Origin: Papilionanthe hookeriana x Papilionanthe teres
Lineage: Eukaryota; Streptophyta; Magnoliopsida; Asparagales; Orchidaceae
NCBI GenBank assembly: GCA_022702705.1
Contig: CM040430.1
Location: 14,294,310-14,358,309 of the forward strand
Reading direction: 5' to 3'
Length of the DNA: 64,000 nt
A program made the position numbers and the translations under genes. Positions 35,482 to 46,047 of the stretch are shown piece by piece (position 1 is the first letter of the stretch; each line of letters starts with the position of its first letter). Under the pieces are notes generated by a model. That model had not been told where the DNA came from and did not search any database. It saw only the letters and a list, made by a program, of their open reading frames with translations.

Positions 35482-36426
35482 CTAATTTGCGTACCCGATA
35501 CGATAACAAAGTGAGCCTCTTTCACTAGCTCGGACTTTCTTCTTCGGTCTTTCTACGGCAGTGGCAGGCTCCACTCGTGGTTCGAGGCGATATATAATTG
35601 GCACTCGTCCCATCCTTCTCAGAATCTCTGACACAGGACATCCTTCCTTCCTGGCCAATTTCTCGACTACCGCTCGCAATCGGGTAAGCGATGTAGCCTT
35701 GCTCTTCTTCTTCCTGCTATCACTGTAATATGCGGGCTGAGGTAACGCAGCAGCAATCCTTTTGGCATCTTCCTCATCAGATGCGGCAGAGAGCGGGTGG
35801 AATCTACTTCTTTCCAACAGCGGCGAGTATTCTGGCAACAGCGGCAAGTATTCTGGCAGTTCTTCTTCTTTTTCTTCAGGGATTCCTTCAAGAAAGGCGG
35901 CTTCAGCTTCTCTGACTTTCCTGATCTTAGCAATCTTTCTGTTCGTATTCCTTCTTTGTGTCCAGGTTAAGGGTCTATACCTCGAACTTGACCCTATCTC
36001 GAAAACAGACGGTATTGCGGCAAAGTCCGAACCCTCCACGGTGATAGGCTCATAACCAACTTGGATTTCCTTTCCCTTCAGTTTGGAGGGAATGAGGGTA
36101 GGTGTAATAATGACCAGACCGGTGGGGGTAGAGACAACAGTTCTGGGGACAACAGCTAACTTCCTGTGAATGACAGTGTTTCTTTCAATCAGGACCCTTT
36201 GCAGGGGAGGGAACTCCTGAGTCGACTTCAAGTTGAATTCAATCGGAGGTTTCTCGGCTTCGTGCATTTTGTCCGTAAGTGCGAAGAGAGTGGTGTCAAT
36301 GATCTTGACATCTGTATTTTCGAATCCTTGCCCGAAACGGATGACCCCATTTTCAGGCAGCTCCTCCTTGTAGACAGCTAGGTCCAGTTCATTGGTGAAG
36401 GAGAAAATCAGCTTTGGGGCAGACAT
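35482..36426 (-). CDS. ORF1, extra protein upstream of gag, unknown function
   Basis: An additional ORF between PBS and gag is a hallmark of Ogre-type Tat elements; its role is unknown. ATG at 36426-36424 (MSAPKLIF) is chosen over upstream non-ATG codons. The frame is open for about 314 codons and in phase with gag. It has a middle basic patch QRRNTNRKIAKIRKVREAE, then an acidic stretch with a repeated PEYxPLL (EYLPLLPEYSPLL), then a Lys/Arg-rich C-terminus. The basic patch resembles RRRNKNRRITKMLKK in the N-terminal half of the ALKBH-like ORF. The true end may differ, because an overlapping frame (35525-35241) continues in another phase toward gag. Confidence 0.75.
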   Translation of the reverse strand: MSAPKLIFSFTNELDLAVYKEELPENGVIRFGQGFENTDVKIIDTTLFALTDKMHEAEKPPIEFNLKSTQEFPPLQRVLIERNTVIHRKLAVVPRTVVSTPTGLVIITPTLIPSKLKGKEIQVGYEPITVEGSDFAAIPSVFEIGSSSRYRPLTWTQRRNTNRKIAKIRKVREAEAAFLEGIPEEKEEELPEYLPLLPEYSPLLERSRFHPLSAASDEEDAKRIAAALPQPAYYSDSRKKKSKATSLTRLRAVVEKLARKEGCPVSEILRRMGRVPIIYRLEPRVEPATAVERPKKKVRASERGSLCYRIGYAN

Positions 36427-36951
36427 TTTCTGCAACGTAGATTCTGATTGTCAGTCCTAAATTATGCTTCCTCTCATCGGGACGAAAAGAAAAGAATCAA
36501 AAAGAATCTGAACACATTCTTATATATCTTTTTGTTTTATCTGTTTTATTCATGTATTTGTGATTTAAAACAAGTTTGTTTATTAAGAGGTTGGTTTATT
36601 CATTAGGAATGGAAGGAGATTAGAAAGAGTAAAGGACCCGATTCAAGACTTGAAAAAGAAGAGAAAATCTCGTATGATTTCTCAACCCGAAGGAACGCTC
36701 CTAGGCTAACACCTATTGGGGGTCCGCCCCACCTCTTTGGAGAGGTAACAAAAGAAGGATTTTGGAACCTCTCTGTTTAGGGGTGTCTAAACAGTGGCTC
36801 CAAAATTCAAGAAGATTTGGCTGTACCCGTTCAAGATAGAAATGAACGTGGTATGCCAACAGAAAGAATGATAGTTTGGTCCACTAGGGGCATGGACTCA
36901 CTATCGATTTATGAAAGCAAAACCATCTGATCAAAATGGAGAGAGGAACTA
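36427..36951 (-). other. Leader between PBS and ORF1
   Basis: No gene. It includes the 17-base stretch 36709-36725 that is complementary to the PPT region. AT-rich between about 36480 and 36600. Confidence 0.7.
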
Positions 36952-36970
36952 GTCCCCAGCGGAGTCGCCA
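36952..36970 (-). promoter_or_regulatory. Primer binding site, tRNA-Arg-like
   Basis: In sense TGGCGACTCCGCTGGGGAC, five bases after the LTR end. It begins with TGG, complementary to a CCA tail, and matches the PBS I know from Ogre/Tat elements, reported as complementary to tRNA-Arg. First-strand synthesis would start here. Confidence 0.9.
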
Positions 36971-37013
36971 GAAATTGTCGGCATATTTTTAGGTTGTGTA
37001 TTTTGAAAAGGGG

Positions 37014-37036
37014 GGTCGCCTATAGAAATTGTCGGT
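37014..37036 (-). other. Fossil LTR-end/PBS-like motif inside U5
   Basis: Same motif as 9631-9653 with small substitutions. In sense it reads ACCGACAATTTCTA, then TAGGCGACC. It lies about 40-60 bp from the true LTR end. Confidence 0.55.
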
Positions 37037-37179
37037 GAATTTTTTAATTTAATTTAAATAATTTGAAAAGTAGTATTTGATTTTTGAAAGTAATTTTAAG
37101 TTTAAAAATTTTAAGATATGAAATCAAACTGATCTCACATCCCAAATAGTTTATATAAACAAGCACCGCACCACAAACC

Positions 37180-37323
37180 GTGTATCTATCCCTAAGGATA
37201 GACACACTGCTTAATGGTGGGGCTCGATTAAATAAACTAGAAGATTTATGACATCCGTTCTGGCTCGCGAACCAATTTTATAAGTCGACAAGTTCCCCTG
37301 CTCAATATAAAGAAATTAAGCAG
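37180..37323 (-). other. U5 stem-loop pair
   Basis: 37180-37207 is identical in sequence to 9797-9824. 37298-37323 pairs CTGCTCAAT with ATTAAGCAG with one mismatch. Confidence 0.65.
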
Positions 37324-39096
37324 GGTTTATATTACCTGGGTTCTTAAAGTTCCCTATAAGGGCAAGCCCCTATAGTTAATTACATCCTAAGTGACGAGAA
37401 TCACTTAAGAAAACACTCGATAATGATCAGTGGTTTTGCTCTCAAGAATTTCAAAGTTTAAGGTTTTTAAAGGATCGAAATTTGGAATTTTCAATTGGGA
37501 AGGGATCAAATTTGGAACCGTTTGTTTTGGAATCCAAAGGAAGAGAAGTAGGAGAAGTTGAGGATCCAAGAGGAATCTTGGCAACTTCCCAACTATCCTA
37601 TTGTTTGGCTTCAATTTAGGAAGAATTATTTAGTATTTTGATCCTGTCAATTTTAATTATTTAGGACTTATATTCGTATGACATGATCATACAAACAGTC
37701 TCGAAGATGTGAGGGTTTATGTCGTACCAAACAACTACCTCGGAATCCTAAGACCGGTTAGGGCATAATTTACATAATATGATTATGCAAATGCCTAACA
37801 AAAGGGTTGAGGATTTATGTTGCACTAAGCAAACTACCTCGAAATCCTATGGCTTGGTTATTTAAAACTAGGAAAGGTTTTACTGAAGTAGACTCAGGTT
37901 TTGCTGATGACGATGGTCGTGCTGCCCACTATGCTCCAAGCTCCTTGTTGTTGTAGAGGTTTAGTTTTAGAAGTCATAAACCAGGAGATGAGAGAAGTGT
38001 TTTGGTCTAGAGAAAATCTTAAAATCCAAGTGTTTTTAATATTTTAATTAAAACAAATATTAAAGTTGTTTAAACAGAACTGATTAAGATCCCACGGCTT
38101 CGTCATCCCAAAGACCGTTATTTTCATCGAATTCACTTAGTCCAGATGAATTTGCTAAACTCAACTGAATGAGTTCCACACTTTCATTTAGACCGTGGGA
38201 AATCCCGTTAGCAACACGTGGGTTACATCATCCGAGGTATTCCTGATCATTCAACGAGACGTTTTAATTTAGTTAAAGTTGTAGTTTTGTTGTTCTGTTT
38301 GTGATTAAATTTTGAGTTGTTTTATATTTTGCAATGTTGTGGTGGTAATTTTTATCTTTTTATGACTTTTAATTTAGTTTTGGTTTCAGTTCAGGGACTA
38401 TCCTAAAGGTTTTGGTTTTCATGCAACAGTTGTTTATCATGCAAGAAAAGTAAAGTACAGTGCATGTAAGTAAATTGCAATAAAATAAAAGCGTACCTGG
38501 AAGGTCTTCCCGTCATCCCAAGCTGCACTTAAAACACATGTTAAGACATTTAAATGTTTCAACAAGTACCTAGGTAAAGCTAAGGGAAAGGTTTTGGTTG
38601 TCTACCAAAGTCCTAATCCTATAGCTAGTCATCTCCTATGACGTCTAGGTTCTTGTGTTTTGGTTTAAGGATAATTTTCTTCACCAAAGAAAAATTAAGT
38701 TCAATTGTTCTTATAAACATCCCATCATATTGAGGAAGTGCTTAAGACGAGTTTTAAACATCTTTTCAATACCTCTAGGATTGTTTTAAGTCCAAGAGAA
38801 TTTAATTATACAAGTGAATTAATCATCCGAGAGTTTAAGTTTTGTTCTCTTGCTCAGTGAACTAGGACATTTGAATATCCTATAAGTGAAGTAACACTTC
38901 ACTTGATACCTCATTTTACGAGTTATAATAATAAGAGCTTTAAAAGGGCAAATCAACTTATTAAGTATTTTAATGATTTAAACTTAATGATTTAATTTTA
39001 ATTTTGACTTAATTATAAAAAATTAGTTTAAGTTTGGAATAGTGTTCAAGTAATTTTAGATTTAATTCTTAATGATTTCATTTAGGTTTGTTGTTA

Positions 39097-39545
39097 AATG
39101 ATTTTAATTTAATTTAATTTAATTTAATTTTAATTCAATTTAATTTAATTTGATTTGATTTTAATTTAATTTAATTTAATTTAATTTTATTTAATTTAAT
39201 TTAATTTTAATTTAATTTAATTTAATTTTAATTTAATTTTAATTTAATTTAATTTAATTTTAATTTAATTTTAATTTAATTTTAATTTAATTTTAATTTA
39301 ATTTTAATTTAATTTTAATTTAATTTAATTTTAATTTAATTTCATTTCATTTCATTTAATTTTAATTTAATTTTGATTTTAATTTAATTTAATTTAATTT
39401 AATTTATATTTTAATTTAATTTAATTTAAATTTAATTTTAATTTTAATTTAATTTAATTTAATTTTAATTTAATTTAATTTAATTTTAATTTAATTTAAT
39501 TTAATTTAATTTTAATTTTAATTTAATTTAATTTAATTTTAGTTT
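39097..39545. repeat. AATTT/TTTAA pentanucleotide array
   Basis: Array in R/U5 of the 5' LTR, homologous to 11715-12095 but with different unit number and order, as expected for a slippage-prone repeat. Confidence 0.95.
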
Positions 39546-41763
39546 AATTTTAATTTGGATTATTATTTTAATTTTTTAATTAAGAATTAAGTATTATTGA
39601 AGTGATTTATTTAGGGATTTTTAAATTAAAGAATAAATATCCTCTTAATAATATCCCTACTTTAATAATTCCAATTCTATTATTCTTTCAAAATTTCAAT
39701 TAATTAATTAATTAAGGTTTTATTTTAATTATATTTGAAATGGTTAGTAGGTTTCTACCCTCAATCATTTAAGTTTCGATCATCCAAAATCAGTTTAAAA
39801 TCAAATATTTTACCCTCCCCTTTTTGATTAATCCTAAAATTTTAATTAAGGGTTGAAATTTTTAATTATTCTTTTGCCCTTCAAGCTTAATAATTCTATA
39901 ACTCACTAAAGTAAGCTCAAATGAACTTGAAATTTTTATGTAACCTCACTCACATTTCAATTAATAAATTAGAGGAGAAAATGTGATTTTTCTGTATTTA
40001 ATTTATTTATGTAATTATTTTTAATGGAAAATAGGGGTTTTCAAGGAAAATTTAATAACATGACCAAGGAAATGTTTCCGTCATTAAGAAAATTATGGGA
40101 TGTTCTTAATGACTAGTGGACCATTTGGACCAATTTTAGTGATTTTGTTGAATTATATTTTATTTATTAGAATTATTTTGAGTTTTGGAGTATTAATTAA
40201 TTTTAAAATAAAATTAAAGTTGAAAAATGAATTTTATATTTTTCTTAAATCTCTCTAACCTCAAGGAGTCCAGAAAAACAAATTTTATATTTTTCTGATT
40301 TTTATTTGATTTATTAGAATTATTTTAGTGAAAAGGTTGGAAAATACATTTTTTAATATTAAAAATTACATTAAGCCTTTAAAATTCAATATCTTATCCT
40401 AGGGACTTAAAAAAAATATTTGGTTTGTTCCTAAGTGATTAGAATTCAAAATGTGACATTTTGGTGATTTTTAATATTTTTATGATTTTTATTATTTTTT
40501 AATTATTAAAAATATTAAAATAATGATAAAAATCAACTTTTTTATAAAATTATAATTTTAATTTTCCTAAGTTCTTTTGATATCAGAGAAGCTCCAAAAC
40601 CATTTTTGTGAATTTTTGAAAAGTATTTTGTGAGTTATGAATTTTTAAAGTTTAATTTTATCCATTTTGCTTAAGAAGCTTAATCAACCCATTTGGTGGG
40701 GTTAATCAAGTCCAATTCACTTCAAATTTTTATGTGATGTTCCTATAATCCTAAAGATCAGTGGAGAATTGTTTTCATGTTAATTTGATATGTAGTTAAC
40801 CCTAATTAATTAAAGTTCAATTTTGGGTGTTTAGGCCAATTAGAATTGTTCCATGTGAATTAACTCAAAAACTATTTTTCCTAGGTTCCACTGGTCATAG
40901 GAAACATCACCAAATTTTCCTAGAATTTATTTCTCAACATGCTAATTATTGGAATTAAAATACTCAAAACAGTAACATGCAATTGAAAAATCAATAACTT
41001 CTTATAGGGATGACCTCTGACCTTGGAAAATTCAAGGAATGTTCCCAAGTTCAGAGGCTTCAAAAGCTCTATGGTCTCATGCCATGGTGAATTGCCTATA
41101 CAAATGGAGAATTAAAACAATGCAGAGAGTAAATAAATCATTAAAAATAAAATACTTAACGAATTACTTGATTTCTTTTCCAAATTATTCTCCTCGGTTC
41201 ACTGAGCAAAAGAATATTTTTATTTTACTTTTATGATTTTTCTACACAAAGTTATGTATTTTTGAAGTTTAGGGTCAAAAATAAATAAAATATTTCATTT
41301 TCCCGCTCAATCGCCACGTGTCGCTCCCTGATTTGCTGGCGCGGTTCTGTTCATGGATGCGGCTACCGTCCAACTCCATCAGCGTCGTCCGTTGGATACA
41401 CGCCTGATCGGACGGCTGCTGCTTCTATCCCTAGTTCTATTCACCCAAAACCGTCCAACTTCAAACCTTGATATCTCCCTCGATTCTCAACGAAATTGAA
41501 TGAATTTTTTTTTAAAATGATCATCTAATCAAGTAGCACACATCTATATGGTGATGATATACTTAAAAAATGTGAATAATTATAGAAAATTAAAACATGC
41601 TCTGTTGGAGGAGAAAAAATTTGATATCTTTGTCCAAGAGGTGAGGCCTCAATTGGAAATGATTGGATTGAGCTTAGGACTTCTTAGAGAAGCTTTGGGA
41701 ACAATTTGGCAGAGTTTCCCCAAGGTAATCTTTTGCATCTCCTCCCCTTGGTCATGGAGGTGG

Positions 41764-41776
41764 GGTTTAAATAAGG
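41764..41776 (-). promoter_or_regulatory. Probable TATA box of 5' LTR
   Basis: In sense CCTTATTTAAACC, about 2.25 kb from the U3 end. It would drive the genomic RNA of the giant element. A one-base insertion distinguishes it from the other copies. Confidence 0.65.
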
Positions 41777-44026
41777 AAGGTTCAGGTGGAGCTTGGGTGG
41801 CCATGAGGGTTGGCTTGGTTCATTCACCAAGGTTATTTGGCTGATAAAAACTCACATGATTGAGCTTGATCTTGGTGCAATCAATTGAGTTATGCCATGT
41901 GTAAAGTCAAGGATTTAAATGGCATGGGTGTAAGGAGCATTTTTGGTCCAATTTGGGTCAATTCATGGTTCACTCACCAAGGCTTGATTTGGGCTGATGT
42001 GAGATCATTTGGGTCAGCCTCACATGTGTGGTGAAGTCCCCTTCCAAGGTGAGGTGGCCAATTTTGGTTAAAGTGTATCATGAATGGGGTTAAAAAATGT
42101 TTAGTGAAGGCTTAGGAAAGGCTCCCCACTTCTTGCGATAAGTGGCATGGTGAGGTGGAAAGGGCTCCCCATGGCTTGCATATGGCCTATGCATGGCTCC
42201 ATGACTTCATTTGGCTTGCTCATGGCTTGGGAAAAGGTTGGCTCACTTGCATGGAAAAGGGTTATTTGGAATTTTGAAAACTTTGGATTCCATTGATGGG
42301 ATTTGTCATGATGCTACAAATGGGTTGATTTCATGATGGTTTAAGACTTTGGTCAAATAGGATTATCAAAGTAATGATGAAGAAAAGGTTTCATGTGGGC
42401 TTGGGAATGGACTTTAGGCTTTTAAAATTTGGTAAAGGTGGGCTTTTAAAATGGTTTAATGGAATGGGCTTTTATGTTTCAAAATGGGCTTTTAGATCAA
42501 AAAATTTGTAAAGGGCCATGCCAAATAAATGTTGGGTTTAGTTTAAGGATATGTCATGAGTGATTTAAAACAAATTTGGAGTGATTTGGGATTGAATTGG
42601 GTTGGATTTGGGTTTATTTGGTAAAGGGGCTAAGGTGGGCCAAATTGGGCTAACTTAGGCTAAGGTTGGGCTAATGTTGAAATTGATGTAAAATCGATGT
42701 TGAGAAATGTTTAGGGGAATCTTATGAAGAGTTTTCAACTTTGGTTGGGGTTCAATCTTGGGATTTGGGCCTATTTGGGTTCATGGTGGATTTAGGCCAA
42801 TTTAGGGAATTTTGGGTTTGGGTTGAATTTGAGTAAGGTTTGGGTCCAAATTTTGGGCAAATTATATTAGTGTTTTATTTATGGAGATTTTAGGGAAGAT
42901 TTAGAAAAGTTTTGGGGTTAATTGGAGTTGAGTTGGGTTAGGTTTGGGCTAAGTTTAGCTCATGGGTCAAAATTGGGCTTTAAGTTTAAGAATGAAATTG
43001 GACCTAAATGTCAATCAAATTGGGCTTTGATTTGGTCTAAATTGATATTGGGGATATTAAATTGAAGTTTAGAATTGAATTGGACCAAAATTGAGGTCCA
43101 TTTGGGAGGTTTGGTTTGACATTGGGTTCATTTGGGTAAAAAATGGATCAAATTGGGGATTTTAGTAAAAGTGGGGCAAATTGACAAAATTGGCTCATGG
43201 TGTAGTTGAACAAAATGAAATTGGGAATATTTGGGATTTTCTAGAATTTTTTGGGAATTTTTGGATTTTTGGGTCAAGAGGGGCATTTTGGTAATTTGGA
43301 GGGTATTGGGGGTATTTTTGGAATTTTTGAAATTTTTGGTCAAATATGATCACTTTGAATGGTGAGAAATGTTTAAGGACTGATTTTGAGGAATTTTAAG
43401 GAATTTGGGTAATTTTGCAAATTTTGGGTCATTTGAAGGGCATTTGGTAGGTTTGGCGGGTCCGGGGCCCCGGGGATCAAATATTGAAATTTTGGAAAAA
43501 TGAAGATTGATTGAATTTGAGTAGAATGGAATCACTTTGGTTGAGCCATGAAGCCATATTAAGCCTATATGAGCCATGAGAGGACTCATTTGAGGTATTC
43601 ACTATGTTGTTCCTAACCCTCTTAGCCAGGGGCTTAGGGGTTAAGAACCATCCATGTGAATTACCTACATGAGTCAGGAAGTCAAGTTGGGTGAGTGTGT
43701 GGTTTTAGGACTTGGAATGTGTGTTAGAGTGTGGTGTATGTGCAAGTCAACCCTCACCAGACCAGGCCACCCAGGGTATCCTTAAGGCCAAAAAGTCCTA
43801 TAAGGAACTCTTCCTTTAAACCTCCACATTTGATTTCAACCCTCTAGGTGATTAGGGGTCTACCATCAAGCTTGTGGGGTTTGCAGGGAGTCAAGAGGTG
43901 TTTGAATTTCTAAGGGGTGGGTTCCACTTCTAGTCTTCTAAGATTAGTCAAAGGAAAAGCCTAAGGCTAGATCCTAAAGACTAAGGAGAGAGAAAAGAAA
44001 AGACCTCATCAAAAATGAGGTCAACA

Positions 44027-44031
44027 GCTGT
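44027..44031. repeat. Target-site duplication of giant element, right copy (GCTGT)
   Basis: Identical to 9589-9593. Confidence 0.95.
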
Positions 44032-44433
44032 CACCTGCGTCGGACCGCGCCCGACAGACAGAAATCCCTAAAACCTTCAAATTTCGTGATTTTTGCCCTG
44101 GGACCCTCCATTTTCACCCAAACCATCATCTTCTACCTCCAGCCATGGCTGATTTTTGCACCTAGGGCTAATTTGCATTTGGATTTGTAGAGATTTCATG
44201 GCAAAAAAAGTTTGGATTTCATCTTCTCTCGGTAAGAGCTTCACTTTAAACTAAATTTTTATGATTTTGACCGTAGAAATCTCCTACATTAGGAAGATTT
44301 AAATTTTTTGAGATTATAGAGAAAATGTGGAGAGTTTCCATGGTGTTGAAGTTCTTATTTGCTTAGATTTACTTTGGAGCCAACAAAATGCAATTTTGAG
44401 ATTTATTTGAATTATTTTAATTTTTAATAAAAT
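44032..44433 (+). other. Leader of env-like ORF 2
   Basis: Athila sequence resumes here. It starts with a GC-rich module (44032-44057) containing GCGTCGGACCGCGCCC, which recurs exactly in the Athila LTR at 47081-47096. Then AT-rich sequence to the ATG at 44434, with no gene. Confidence 0.7.
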
Positions 44434-45531
44434 ATGGCTCTAGGAATGGCTAAAGGAAATAGAAAATTGGAATATGATGAAAGGAAGTTTATTAGTTTTA
44501 AAGCTTTCTCTCGCTTTAGTACTTTCCTTAGTCTAAAGAAGAAATGTATTCAGGAGAAAGCTTTTGAAAATCCGGGAGGAGCAATAGAAGAATTGATTGC
44601 AAATCACCAGTGGGAGATTTTCTGTTATTTCTCTGCCAAAGCAATGATAGGAATATTCTGGGAATTTTACGCTAATTTGTTTTATACTGAGACTGAGTAT
44701 ATACATGTCAAAGGACAAATGGTTGAATTCACACTTGCTCGTATCAATACATTTTACCAGTTAAGAGAATCTTTTACTTGCGAATATGAAAATTTTCTTA
44801 TTAATGATGAGTCATTTGATGTAGTTATGAATTTTTTGACTTATGGAAAAGGGGAATCAAAGATTAAGCAGAGGCAAAAGATTAACTTCACCCTTTCTAC
44901 ATTGAATCCTGTATCAAAAGCCTGACACTGTTTTATTTATGCAAGTCTGATGCCTACTAGCCATCACAGCGAGGTTACTATAGATAGAGCTGTTCTGAAT
45001 TACTGTATTCAGAACATGAAGAATATTAATATTGGAGCTATTATTCATAAGAGTATTTTGACTATCTTAAAGGGAGAGACTACAGGTGGACTAGGACACC
45101 CTAGCCTGATTCATGCCTTTTGTATTCAATCAAGTGTGGAAACTGAGGAGAATGATGAGGTAGTTAGTCCCCTAAAGCCGATTAGTAAACTAAATCTGAA
45201 GACATATGACACCCATGTAGGATGGAAGTGGAGTAAGAAAACTGATATACCTTCTTCTAGTCAGGAGAGACCGTTTACTTCTAGGGAACCTACTCTGTAT
45301 GATGTGATGGATTAGTTAGAAAAGTTGAACACCATAGTAGGAGGGCTAGAAGCAAGGAACAAGATCAGTGATGATTATCAGGTGCGGTGGCGAGAATATG
45401 ATATAGTTTATCATGACACACAGATGAGATTTTTCAAGGAGGACACTAGTGCTGCATTCCCTACTTACCCTGAGTATACTTCATACCAGCCTGAAGAACC
45501 AGATGATGCTGCTGCTGATGATGATTGGTAG
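44434..45531 (+). pseudogene. Env-like ORF 2 of Athila element (Transposase_32-like)
   Basis: One 366-codon frame from ATG 44434 to TAG 45529-45531, interrupted only by TGA at 44923-44925 and TAG at 45313-45315. The N-terminus has RKFISFKAFSRFSTFLSLKK. The domain shows WEIFCYFSAKAMIGIFWEFY, VKGQMVEFTLARINTFYQL, then after the TGA HCFIYASLMPTSHHSEVTID, AVLNYCIQNMKNINIGAIIH and LGHPSLIHAFC. These match the env-like 'putative plant transposon protein' family of Athila/Calypso elements. The C-terminus is acidic (PEEPDDAAADDD). The TGA stands where I would expect Trp. Better preserved than env-like ORF 1 and clearly different from it. Function unknown. Confidence 0.85.
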
Positions 45532-46047
45532 TTTAGTATTTTATTTCTTGTGCATTTTAGTATTTGTGTTGTACTGTGATGTATTTCTGTTGTACTAAGA
45601 TGTATTTGTTTTGTATTGTGATGTATTGATCTGTGACTGGCACTTGTGATGTTTAGATGTATTTTTGTGGACCTTTAATTTGTAATAAGTTAAATTTGTG
45701 TTGGAGGTGTTGTGATAGTGGAGTTGCATGTGTTTGGTTTATTTGTGATTGTCACAGTTGGATGTTGATGTGTTATGTGTTTAGTTGGTGTTTTATGTTT
45801 TAAGTTTTCAAACTTCTTTACCCTGTGAATTTCTAACATTTATTGTGTGTAGAAAGGCTTTTAATTATTTCAGGCCTACTGTTCTAAATTTATAAAGAAG
45901 CCCTGCTTAAAATCAAAGGTATAAAAAGCCCAACAGATAAGGTATGAGTTACATATATGTTTCAAATCATTTCCTTCTACCTATGCAAATCTTATTGATA
46001 TTCAAAAATTTAAGTTTAGGGGAGAGAAAGAACTAACTGTTAATTGT
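45532..46047 (+). other. 3' untranslated region and PPT of Athila element
   Basis: No gene; T- and GT-rich sequence. At 46010-46030 the run TTTAAGTTTAGGGGAGAGAA resembles the Athila polypurine tract just before the 3' LTR. Confidence 0.6.

Larger units (their letters stand above)
9594..44026 (-). mobile_element. Giant Tat/Ogre-type Ty3/gypsy element with captured ALKBH domain
   Basis: Both LTRs, a PBS, a PPT-like tract and a 5-bp duplication are present. Sense is the minus strand: LTR (44026-36976), PBS, ORF1, gag, PR, RT, RNase H, second RNase H, IN, ALKBH-like ORF, tandem repeats, PPT, LTR (16566-9594). An extra ORF before gag, two RNase H regions and a tRNA-Arg-like PBS are features of the Tat/Ogre lineage. 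Excluding the nested solo LTR (20605-28231) and one duplication, it is about 26.8 kb, among the largest plant LTR elements. In a 165-bp stretch I aligned by eye the LTRs differ at roughly 4% of positions. The reading frames have several stops and frameshifts, so this copy is not autonomous. Confidence 0.95.
36976..44026 (-). repeat. 5' LTR of giant element
   Basis: 7,051 bp with the same ends and internal order as 9594-16566: terminal hairpin (44006-44021 region), C/A-rich tract (RC of about 42560-43500), TATA-like box (41764-41776), GC-rich block (about 41295-41420), pentanucleotide array (39097-39545), U5 stem-loops (37180-37323) and fossil PBS motif. It would supply the promoter for the element. 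No gene inside. Confidence 0.95.

Noticed and set aside
28232..36426. Decayed coding region between similar LTRs as evidence of trans-mobilisation of a dead element
   Set aside because: LTR divergence of a few percent is enough to explain the stops and indels over 8 kb as damage after insertion; no separate evidence.
37405..37614. Frame with LLLLLFLWIPKQ shared with 10021-10230
   Set aside because: The two copies are the two LTRs of one element, so similarity is trivial, and other LTR copies do not keep the frame.
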